NCBI RefSeq assembly: GCF_001083805.1
Contig: NZ_JXSK01000003.1
Location: 248,001-312,000, forward strand
Origin: Photorhabdus luminescens subsp. luminescens
GTDB taxonomy: Bacteria; Pseudomonadota; Gammaproteobacteria; Enterobacterales; Enterobacteriaceae
Length of the DNA: 64,000 nucleotides
Direction: 5' to 3'
The notes beneath the pieces were generated by a model. The model was not told the DNA's origin, did no database searches, and was given only the letters and a program-made list of their open reading frames with translations. Of this stretch, positions 56,160 to 62,681 are shown one piece after another (position 1 is the first letter of the stretch; each line of letters starts with the position of its first letter). A program made the position numbers and the translations under genes.

Positions 56160-56831
56160 TTATGATGTGTGCTTATTGGCGGCAACCATAGCTGGCAATG
56201 TGAATGCGTAAAGTAAAAATGTTTCCACAAAATTAAGAAGCTCTCTCGTTTCGGACTCACTGAACTCTTCATCTGAGTGCACAGAAGCATTTCCATCTAG
56301 TCTGATGATTTTTGCCCATTGAGCCATCTCGTTCGTTATTTTGCCGCTATCTTTAAGCTTAAAGATTTGCGCCGAAAGATTATTGGCGTTTATGCCATCG
56401 GCAACACCTAGAACTTTAGTTGAAATATCCAATGCCTTCCTTGCAAGCATGACAGATGTAGAGAATCTTCTCCGCATGAAATTATCTTTCGCTTCAAAAT
56501 AGACATTTGAAATATTCGGCGGAACATGCTCTGGAGCAAGAGGGATATTAGGTTCTGGGTATGTGTTTACAACCTCTCCATAGGTGTCATCGTTCGGGGA
56601 AAAAACAATATCCATATTGTAGTTACCTGCGCGTAACAGGTACCCGCCGCCTCTGACTGTATTTTCATCTGGATCAACCTCAGCAACGGTGACGCCGTTA
56701 CAGCTTCGGCATAAAAAAACCATCCCTAATAATCGTTTTTGACTAAGGGTAAATTCTGACATGCACTCAAGTATAGGGTTTTCCCTGAGGCAGTGAGGGC
56801 ATATAACATCTTGTAAGGAAACCGTTGGCAT
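56160..56831 (-). CDS. DUF4145-type protein, prophage cargo
   Basis: The 223-residue protein has an N-terminal zinc-binding part (CPHC...CRSC, about residues 11-43) and a C-terminal DUF4145-like helical domain (RRRFSTSVMLARKALDISTKVLG, IIRLDGNASVHSDEEFSESETRELLNFVETFL; the RxxGNxxxH motif is characteristic). DUF4145 is found alone and fused to restriction-type and other defence proteins. Lying antisense to the late genes between Q and lysis, it looks like an independently expressed cargo gene. Confidence 0.8.
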   Translation of the reverse strand: MPTVSLQDVICPHCLRENPILECMSEFTLSQKRLLGMVFLCRSCNGVTVAEVDPDENTVRGGGYLLRAGNYNMDIVFSPNDDTYGEVVNTYPEPNIPLAPEHVPPNISNVYFEAKDNFMRRRFSTSVMLARKALDISTKVLGVADGINANNLSAQIFKLKDSGKITNEMAQWAKIIRLDGNASVHSDEEFSESETRELLNFVETFLLYAFTLPAMVAANKHTS

Positions 56832-57006
56832 GAATAATTTAACTCCGGTAGTTAATGAAATTAATATTGCGCTCCAGCATTCAAAGCGTCCTGAGGTTAC
56901 GCTGTTCCACTATTATCAGACAGCCTCAGAGGCTATGAAGAGTACTATCGTATTATCAATGATAGGGAAGCTTATAGAGCAGCAAAAGCGACTAAACAAA
57001 ATATAA
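56830..57006 (+). CDS. Possible 58-aa prophage protein
   Basis: Open frame MNNLTPVVNEINIALQHSKR..., helical, whose ATG overlaps the divergent DUF4145 start codon (CATG). AAGGAAA lies about 13 bases upstream. Function unknown; could be the first gene of the late transcript. Confidence 0.4.
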   Translation: MNNLTPVVNEINIALQHSKRPEVTLFHYYQTASEAMKSTIVLSMIGKLIEQQKRLNKI

Positions 57007-57038
57007 GATACGTATGAAATCTACCATTTATCACTACG

Positions 57039-57070
57039 CATAGGCCACGACTATTCGCGGCCTTTTTCTT
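57039..57070 (+). terminator. Hairpin with T-run before the lysis genes
   Basis: Inverted repeat AGGCC...GGCCT with a long loop, followed by TTTTTC. A second GC-rich stem (CCCGTTTAACGGG and CCCC...GGGG, about 57078-57108) follows immediately before the holin. These may pause or end transcripts that enter the lysis genes without Q. Confidence 0.5.
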
Positions 57071-57116
57071 TTCACGCCCGTTTAACGGGGACCTAATCCC
57101 CAGCGGGGGTGGAAAT

Positions 57117-57452
57117 ATGAAACTCATGGACAAGCAGCCTGACATCTGGATGCAGCTATGGCTATGGCTGCTATCAGTCAAAGAACAAGGTTTAGGTGCG
57201 GCACTGGCGGCCACAATGGCTTACCTCAGAGGTCGCTATAACGGAGGTAAGTTCTGGAAGACAATTATTGACGCAATGATGTGTGCGTTAATTGCATGGT
57301 TCATTCGTGACTTACTCGTCTTTCTAAATTTAAGCACGGACTTAGCCTACATCGGCAGTGTCATTATTGGTTATCTGGGAACTGACTTTTTCGGCCAGTT
57401 AATGCGTGGAACTTTGAATCGTAAAGCGGGAGTATCTGATGCAAATCAGTGA
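57117..57452 (+). CDS. Phage holin, lambda-type group
   Basis: Inner-membrane protein that times lysis by forming holes for the endolysin. The 111-residue product has the family pattern [19 protein letters not shown]...[32 protein letters not shown] and about three membrane helices. Its stop overlaps the endolysin start by 14 bp. Confidence 0.88.
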   Translation: MKLMDKQPDIWMQLWLWLLSVKEQGLGAALAATMAYLRGRYNGGKFWKTIIDAMMCALIAWFIRDLLVFLNLSTDLAYIGSVIIGYLGTDFFGQLMRGTLNRKAGVSDANQ

Positions 57453-57864
57453 GAAAGGTTTGAAAGCGCTGAAGAGTTATGAAGGTTGCAGTTTAACTGC
57501 GTATCGTTGTCCAGGCGGAATATGGACAATCGGCTACGGCCACACGTTAGGCGTCAAGCCCGGTAACGTAACCACAGAGGCCCAAGCCGAGCAGTTCTTA
57601 CTTGATGATTTGGCCCCGGTTTACATCACGATTGAGCATAACGTTAAAGTGAAACTGACACAGGGCCAGTTTGACGCGCTTTGCTCGTTTATCTTCAATT
57701 GTGGCGCTGGCGCTCTCGTCCGTTCTACTTTGCTTAAGAAGCTCAACGCTGGTGATTATAAGGGTGCGGCGGGTGAGTTCATGAGATGGAATATGGCTGG
57801 TGGACGTGTATTACCGGGGCTAGACGCTCGCAGGGCATCGGAAAAAACGATGTTTTTATCATGA
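57439..57864 (+). CDS. Endolysin, GH24 lysozyme
   Basis: Muramidase that cuts the glycan chains of peptidoglycan. The 141-residue product has the catalytic set Glu15, Cys24, Thr30 (E-8-C-5-T, as in P22-like and R21-like lysozymes) in [24 protein letters not shown], and [16 protein letters not shown]. No signal-anchor sequence is visible at the N-terminus, so it should depend on the holin for release. Confidence 0.93.
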   Translation: MQISEKGLKALKSYEGCSLTAYRCPGGIWTIGYGHTLGVKPGNVTTEAQAEQFLLDDLAPVYITIEHNVKVKLTQGQFDALCSFIFNCGAGALVRSTLLKKLNAGDYKGAAGEFMRWNMAGGRVLPGLDARRASEKTMFLS

Positions 57865-57887
57865 GCCTCCGAACAAAGGGTATGAAT

Positions 57888-57965
57888 ATGAATGATACAT
57901 TATTTGCTCTGATGTGTGCATTGATTGGCTGGTCATGGTTTCTGTTGTTGGTATTACTGCTATGA
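57888..57965 (+). CDS. Possible 25-aa membrane peptide in the lysis cassette
   Basis: MNDTLFALMCALIGWSWF followed by LLLVLLL is one membrane helix. AAAGGG lies seven bases upstream, and the stop overlaps the Rz start codon (ATGA). Spacing and coupling suggest a real small gene, perhaps a lysis modulator. Confidence 0.5.
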   Translation: MNDTLFALMCALIGWSWFLLLVLLL

Positions 57966-58411
57966 AATTCAACACGCAGTATTACACGCTTATTGCACTG
58001 ATTATTGTTTCACTCACAGCTTATTACTATCACTCTGCATTACAGAAAGAGCGGCATGTAACAAAGCAACAGCAGTCAGAAATCCAGCAACTCACAGACG
58101 CTATCGATTACCAAAACTCTCACATCACAATGTTGAATGAATTGGATATTAAGCATACAAAGGAACTTGCTCATGCGAAATCTGAAATTGATGGCCTTCG
58201 TGATGATGTTGCCGCTGGTCGTCGCCGGTTGCGCATCGCGGCCACCTGTAGTCAGGGTGAAGCCAGGTCCTCCGGCAGCGTGGGCCATGCAGCCACCCCA
58301 CGACTTAACCCGGCAGTTGAACAAGATTATTTCGATCTCCGAAGAATGATTGTTGAGAACGAGCAGCAAACTAAGTACTTGCAGGACTACATCAAAACCC
58401 AGTGTCAGTAA
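57962..58411 (+). CDS. Rz-type inner-membrane spanin
   Basis: Together with the outer-membrane lipoprotein Rz1, disrupts the outer membrane at the end of lysis. The 149-residue product has an N-terminal membrane anchor (YYTLIALIIVSLTAYYY) followed by a long periplasmic coiled coil (QQQSEIQQLTDAIDYQN..., SEIDGLRDDVAAGRRRLRIAATC). The ATG at 57962 is chosen because the frame above it overlaps the small membrane-peptide gene. Rz1 is nested in another frame. Confidence 0.88.
   Translation: MKFNTQYYTLIALIIVSLTAYYYHSALQKERHVTKQQQSEIQQLTDAIDYQNSHITMLNELDIKHTKELAHAKSEIDGLRDDVAAGRRRLRIAATCSQGEARSSGSVGHAATPRLNPAVEQDYFDLRRMIVENEQQTKYLQDYIKTQCQ
58173..58349 (+). CDS. Rz1-type outer-membrane lipoprotein spanin, nested in Rz
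   Basis: In the +1 frame inside the Rz gene. The 58-residue product MRNLKLMAFVMMLPLVVAGC has a signal peptide with lipobox LVVAGC (Cys20) and a Pro-rich mature part (RPPVVRVKPGPPAAW). This nested arrangement is diagnostic of lambda-type spanin pairs. Confidence 0.88.
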   Translation: MRNLKLMAFVMMLPLVVAGCASRPPVVRVKPGPPAAWAMQPPHDLTRQLNKIISISEE

Positions 58412-58414
58412 CAG

Positions 58415-58436
58415 CCCAGTCAATCTGGGTCTTTTT
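58415..58436 (+). terminator. Terminator after Rz
   Basis: CCCAG-TCAAT-CTGGG followed by TCTTTTT, 4 bp after the Rz stop. A short stem with a good T-run. Confidence 0.65.
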
Positions 58437-58492
58437 ATATCCGAATTTCACCGCGCACCGCAGCGCAATTCACACCGAACCGTTTAGAAATG

Positions 58493-58558
58493 AGCCTTTG
58501 AGGGTACCAGCTATGGCTGGCGAGCCTCGGTGGGCTGGTTTCCTATGCGGCAAAGGCT
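58493..58558 (+). ncRNA. C4-like antisense RNA upstream of the antirepressor
   Basis: A 66-nt structured segment with outer stem AGCCTTTG (58493-58500) / CAAAGGCT (58551-58558) and inner stems such as CCAGC-TATG-GCTGG. Sequence and fold agree with the C4 antisense RNA known from phages P1 and P7, which silences the antirepressor ant. It sits 22 bp before the Rha-type gene, as expected. Confidence 0.7.
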
Positions 58559-58579
58559 TATCTCTAAAGGTATACGCAA

Positions 58580-59170
58580 ATGAACGCATTAACTTTTAAA
58601 ACACATTCGTCTGTAACCGAAGCTCCAACAATGACCAGTCTTGAAATGGTGGATTACATCAATGCTGAAAGAAAAGCCAAGGCGGAAGCGGAGGGAATGG
58701 GTTTTCCGTGCAAAAAATACAGGAAGCTTGAGCATCGTAGTTTTATGAAAAAAGTACCAAAAGTTCTTGGGGAGGCAAGTGAAAAATTTTTTTCAGTTGA
58801 TACTTTCATAAATGGCACGGGTGGGGAAGTTGAAAGAGATATTTATCGATTCCCAAAGCGTGAATCCTGTTTGATGGCAATGAGCTACAGCTACGAGTTA
58901 CAGGCTCAAGTATTCGATCACATGACTGAACTTGAGGTTAAATCTGGATTTGGGTTTACCATCCAGCAACTGCAACACATGCTTGTTCTGGCAAAAAGGG
59001 CATCTGATGAAGATTCATCTGACGCAGGGCGCAGGCTTAGAAAAAGACAAGATGATTTAGTTACCCTCAATAAAGCTGAAAAGCTGATCGGTGATATCAG
59101 TCAGATGGCTCTCGGTTTGGTTGGGGGAGGCGCAAAGGAGGTTGCACATGAACCCCGAACAATTTATTGA
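58580..59170 (+). CDS. Rha-type phage antirepressor
   Basis: The 196-residue product has the antirepressor-type N-terminal domain: MTSLEMVDYINAERKAKAEAEGMGFPCKKYRKLEHRSFMKKVPKVLGE, IYRFPKRESCLMAMSYSYELQAQVFDHMTELE, then a charged C-terminal helix region. It is preceded by a C4-like RNA, and its ribosome site (TCTAAAGGT) can pair with an upstream segment (58479-58488). These features point to an antirepressor that can relieve CI repression or modulate host functions. Confidence 0.8.
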   Translation: MNALTFKTHSSVTEAPTMTSLEMVDYINAERKAKAEAEGMGFPCKKYRKLEHRSFMKKVPKVLGEASEKFFSVDTFINGTGGEVERDIYRFPKRESCLMAMSYSYELQAQVFDHMTELEVKSGFGFTIQQLQHMLVLAKRASDEDSSDAGRRLRKRQDDLVTLNKAEKLIGDISQMALGLVGGGAKEVAHEPRTIY

Positions 59171-59297
59171 GAAGAACGTACAAGCCGAGTTAGTTAAGCT
59201 CGGCTTTTCTTCATCAGCGAGCAATTCGACACAAATGACGATGATTAAGTGGAAAGACTGGCGGAAAGAGCCTATTGTCATTAACAATTTAGTTTGA
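59148..59297 (+). CDS. Prophage hypothetical protein, 49 aa
   Basis: Starts at an ATG with AGGAGG six bases upstream, overlapping the antirepressor end by 23 bp. Product MNPEQFIEKNVQAELVKLGF... is of a type common next to phage antirepressors. It contains a CCGAG/CTCGG hairpin with T-run inside the frame. Confidence 0.65.
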   Translation: MNPEQFIEKNVQAELVKLGFSSSASNSTQMTMIKWKDWRKEPIVINNLV

Positions 59298-59463
59298 TAT
59301 TTGCATGAATCAACAATAGACATATCTCTACGGTTGCTAACCAATGAAGAGTAACTCATTCAGAGCATTCTGCTGACAGAGTGCTCGATAGTAGTTATTC
59401 AATCTTGAGCGGTATTTAAAATGCCGGGGATTTATCAGACACAAAAGTAGAAAGTTCTGATTA

Positions 59464-59494
59464 TGCAACTATTTCTGACATGGAAACAGTTGCA
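59464..59494. terminator. Inverted repeat downstream of the second cargo gene
   Basis: TGCAACTATTTC (59464-59475) and GAAACAGTTGCA (59483-59494), one mismatch, lie 9 bp beyond the stop of the minus-strand cargo gene. Probably its terminator; the T-run is weak. The rest of 59298-59463 shows nothing. Confidence 0.55.
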
Positions 59495-59502
59495 ATAAGG
59501 AT

Positions 59503-60003
59503 TTAACGGCGCTTATCTATGGTTAGCTCTAAAGGAAATTGATATTGAGAATGGCATTTATGACAAATAAGGTACGACACGCCAAAATCGGACGTCTTAT
59601 ATTGAAGTATCGACTTCATGTTAGAGTTATAGCAGTTAGTACAAAGATAATGCGCCTGCTGATTAGAGTCACTAGAAACCTTGAGTCGGTAAACCACGGT
59701 CGTTTTCATGGGGTGAAAAAGCTCATAATTAAGCTTTTCACGTTTCCATTGATCACGGTTGTTGGCTTCTTGTTCAAGTTCAATGATTCGGTTCTTTGCA
59801 GCCATCAGAAGTTCTTGAAGTGATATCTGTTGTTGCTGAACATCTCCGAGCTTATCCAGTAAATCATAAGTTTTTTCTTTTACTTCATAATCTATATGCA
59901 TTTTCTGGATATCGCGAACAGCACCAACGGCCTTGCTGATAGCACCACTTGTACTGGATAGAGCGCCTGTAATTCTGGCTAAAAAACCTTTTTCTTCGGA
60001 CAT
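59503..60003 (-). CDS. Coiled-coil zinc-ribbon protein, prophage cargo
   Basis: Not assigned to a family. The 166-residue product begins MSEEKGFLARITGALSSTSGAISKAVGAVRDIQKMH, continues with a coiled coil (LGDVQQQQISLQELLMAAKNRIIELEQEAN) and ends in a four-cysteine zinc ribbon (CTNC...CHKCHSQYQFP). It lies alone on the minus strand between the antirepressor and terminase genes, with its own upstream repeats (TTGTAGGGGT twice, 60023 and 60057) and downstream hairpin. This is the usual setting of a moron expressed from the prophage. A GTG five codons upstream (60018) is an alternative start. Confidence 0.7.
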   Translation of the reverse strand: MSEEKGFLARITGALSSTSGAISKAVGAVRDIQKMHIDYEVKEKTYDLLDKLGDVQQQQISLQELLMAAKNRIIELEQEANNRDQWKREKLNYELFHPMKTTVVYRLKVSSDSNQQAHYLCTNCYNSNMKSILQYKTSDFGVSYLICHKCHSQYQFPLELTIDKRR

Positions 60004-60142
60004 TTTAAAATAACTCACTCAATTGTAGGGGTGAATTAATTTTAGATGATTTCTCGTTGTAGGGGTACAACGGAACCACCTCGCCTGATGTGGTGAAAAG
60101 CAGGCATTTAACGAGACGAGGTTAATGATGGAAAATTAAAAT

Positions 60143-60286
60143 ATGAAAGACTTTGAATTTTATTGCTGGATAACTCCGATAATCATAGGGTTCTTGTTCA
60201 TGCTCCAAATCACATGGGGCAATTTTCTGTACGGCTTAATGTGCTGGGGTCTATCCGCTGCGTGGGCGTGGTGGAGAATCAGATAA
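60143..60286 (+). CDS. Small prophage membrane protein, 47 aa
   Basis: Frame MKDFEFYCWITPIIIGFLFM..., with one or two hydrophobic segments and many Trp residues. The ribosome site is weak (GGAAAA). It precedes the terminase small subunit. Plausible but unproven. Confidence 0.45.
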   Translation: MKDFEFYCWITPIIIGFLFMLQITWGNFLYGLMCWGLSAAWAWWRIR

Positions 60287-60327
60287 CAGTCACTTCGGCG
60301 GCCTTTTTTATGTCTAAAGGAAATGAA

Positions 60328-60990
60328 ATGGCACAAAAGAAAGTCACGCTCACAGATGAGCAAAAGATTCTTTTCGATGCCTTAACGAAATTACAACAGA
60401 AATTCACATTAGGTATCTTAAAGGGACTGAATCAAACAGATGCTTATCGCAAGGCAGGCGGCAAGGCAAAGACAGAGGACACAGCAAGGTCTTGTGCCAG
60501 TGAAATCCTAACAAATCCTAACGTCAAAGCTTTTCTCGACGCAATGAACGCCGAAGCGATTTCTGATGCTGTTATGAGCCGTCAGGAAGCTTTGGAAAGA
60601 TTATCAGCAATGGGTCGTGTCTCTATCTATGACATAGCGGAATTCCGTAACTGTCTGATGGGTGAAGACAAGGATGGTGAGCCAGTCTTTCAGGCTGTAT
60701 GGCAATTTAAAGATTCAGCACTACAGGACCCCGCAGCACTCAGCGCCATCTCAGAACTGACAACTGGCAAAGACGGCATCAAGTTAAAGCTGCATGATCC
60801 GAAAGCCGCTATCAAGCAACTCGGTGAACTACAGGGTTGGGAAGCGCCGAAGAAAACAGAAGTCACTGGCGCTGGTGGTGGACCGGTACAGATAGCCGAC
60901 TTAACTGATGAGCAACTGGATGAGAGATTAAAGGAGATGGGCTATGGCCGTCGCTCATCACAACTCGATGAGAAACTTACAAACTCTTGA
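60328..60990 (+). CDS. Terminase small subunit
   Basis: DNA-recognition subunit of the packaging motor. The 220-residue product has the Terminase_2-like pattern: FTLGILKGLNQTDAYRKAGGKAKTEDTARSCASEILTNPNVKAFLD, a basic HTH-like core, then an oligomerisation region and a flexible tail. I start at the ATG at 60328 with AAAGG upstream; the frame continues upstream over the small membrane-protein gene without support. It overlaps the large subunit by 47 bp. Confidence 0.9.
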   Translation: MAQKKVTLTDEQKILFDALTKLQQKFTLGILKGLNQTDAYRKAGGKAKTEDTARSCASEILTNPNVKAFLDAMNAEAISDAVMSRQEALERLSAMGRVSIYDIAEFRNCLMGEDKDGEPVFQAVWQFKDSALQDPAALSAISELTTGKDGIKLKLHDPKAAIKQLGELQGWEAPKKTEVTGAGGGPVQIADLTDEQLDERLKEMGYGRRSSQLDEKLTNS

Positions 60991-62464
60991 GGCATATCGG
61001 CGTCGAGCAATAGAACAAGCAAGATCATCGCTGATGGACTTTACACTCTATACAAATCCGCGATACGAAACCGGCTGGTTTAACGAGCTGTTATGTCTTG
61101 AACTCGATCAGTTCCTGAAAGATGTTGAAAATGGCAGGATGCCGCGCTTAATGATATTTGCCCCGCCGCGTTCTGGAAAGAGCGAACTGGCTTCACGAAG
61201 ACTGCCAGCGTATGTATTAGGCAAGCACCAGAACTGGCACATTATCTCGTGTTCATACTCGTCTGATTTAGCTAATCGTATGTCACGAGATACGCAACGC
61301 ATTATTGATACAGAAAAATATCAAGATGTGTTTCCGAACACGCGACTTAACGGAACGAACATCAGAACACTGGCTGGTGGGGCAATTCGTACTGCTGAGC
61401 TATGGGAAGTGCTGGACGCAAAAGGCCAGTTACACGGTGGTTCTTATCGTGCGGCGGGGGTGAATGGCGGTATCACAGGTCAGGGGATGAACATCGGCAT
61501 TATTGATGACCCGGCTAAAGATTATAAAACAGCATCATCTCCGGTTTACCAAGAGGCGGTGATGGACTGGTATGACACGACGTTCTTTACTCGCGCTGAC
61601 CCGAAATTGAATGGCATTGTAATTATCCTCACACGCTGGCATCAAAATGACCTTGCAGGGCAACTTCTTAAGCTAGCGGAGGAAGGCGGCGAAAAGTGGC
61701 GTGTTGTCAGTTTTCCGATGGAAGCCGAGAAGGAAGAAATTCACGAGCTGAACGGCAAAACATACCACTTAAGAAAGCCCGGTGAAATTCTGTTTCCTGA
61801 GCGCATGCCGCGTGATTTTGTTGATAAATGTAAACAACGGGGTTCGCTGGTCTGGAATGCGCTCTATCAACAACGCCCCACAGCAAAAGGCGGCGGCTTA
61901 ATCAAGTCAGAGTGGTTTGGTGAGTACAAAGTCCTTCCCCCTATTCGTTGGAGCACGGTCTATGGAGATACGGCTCAAAAAATCAAAGAAGCCAATGACT
62001 ATTCTGCTTTTGAATTATGGGGACTTGGTGAAGACGGAAAAATATATCTTATTGACATGATCCGGGGAAAGTGGGAGTCCAAGGAACTTAAACGTCGCGC
62101 GGTGGCGTTTTGGGTGAAATGTAAAGCCAGAAAAGATTGTGGTTCTTTGATTTCAATGAAGATAGAAGATAAAGCCTCTGGCACTGGGCTGATTCAGGAA
62201 ATCCAGACAGAGGCTCTATGCCCGGTGATACCCATTCAGAGAGATAAGGACAAGTTCACACGGTTGATGGATGTTCAGGGATATATCGAATCTGGATACA
62301 TCTATCTCCCCGCTGAGGCTGAATGGATAAACGATTTTCTAACTGAGATGGAAGCCGTTACATCCGATTTTAACACCCACGATGACCAGCTCGATCCGAT
62401 GATGGACGCCATTTCTGATATGAAAGCGGGTGATCTCAACGTGTGGGAAGCATTAGGGCGATAA
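60944..62464 (+). CDS. Terminase large subunit
   Basis: ATPase-nuclease that pumps phage DNA into the prohead. The 506-residue product has Walker A APPRSGKS at 73-80, Walker B IGIIDDPAKD, the coupling TRWHQNDLAG segment and an RNase H-like nuclease domain starting VYGDTAQK and ending near HDDQLDPMMDA (active-site acidic residues). AAGGAG lies seven bases before the ATG. Confidence 0.95.
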   Translation: MAVAHHNSMRNLQTLEAYRRRAIEQARSSLMDFTLYTNPRYETGWFNELLCLELDQFLKDVENGRMPRLMIFAPPRSGKSELASRRLPAYVLGKHQNWHIISCSYSSDLANRMSRDTQRIIDTEKYQDVFPNTRLNGTNIRTLAGGAIRTAELWEVLDAKGQLHGGSYRAAGVNGGITGQGMNIGIIDDPAKDYKTASSPVYQEAVMDWYDTTFFTRADPKLNGIVIILTRWHQNDLAGQLLKLAEEGGEKWRVVSFPMEAEKEEIHELNGKTYHLRKPGEILFPERMPRDFVDKCKQRGSLVWNALYQQRPTAKGGGLIKSEWFGEYKVLPPIRWSTVYGDTAQKIKEANDYSAFELWGLGEDGKIYLIDMIRGKWESKELKRRAVAFWVKCKARKDCGSLISMKIEDKASGTGLIQEIQTEALCPVIPIQRDKDKFTRLMDVQGYIESGYIYLPAEAEWINDFLTEMEAVTSDFNTHDDQLDPMMDAISDMKAGDLNVWEALGR

Positions 62465-62484
62465 CACCAAAAAATAACGGTTTC

Positions 62485-62520
62485 ACACCAAAATAACGCC
62501 GAAATGATTTTGGTGTTTTT
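62485..62520 (+). terminator. Terminator between terminase and portal genes
   Basis: Perfect 10-bp stem ACACCAAAAT/ATTTTGGTGT with a 12-nt loop, followed by TTTT. An intrinsic terminator inside the late operon would need Q antitermination to be passed. Confidence 0.8.
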
Positions 62521-62681
62521 ATTAACAATTCAGTAACAAATAAAAGCGCCTGATTTGGCAAGAAAGATTGAGGGTTTTATCCATTTGGATAGCAAATTTG
62601 AGTGAACCCAAAAACCCCAGTGCGCCTAAGAGCCATTATGTTAAAAAGTGCCGAATTTTAACAAATTTCAGTGAGGGAGCA

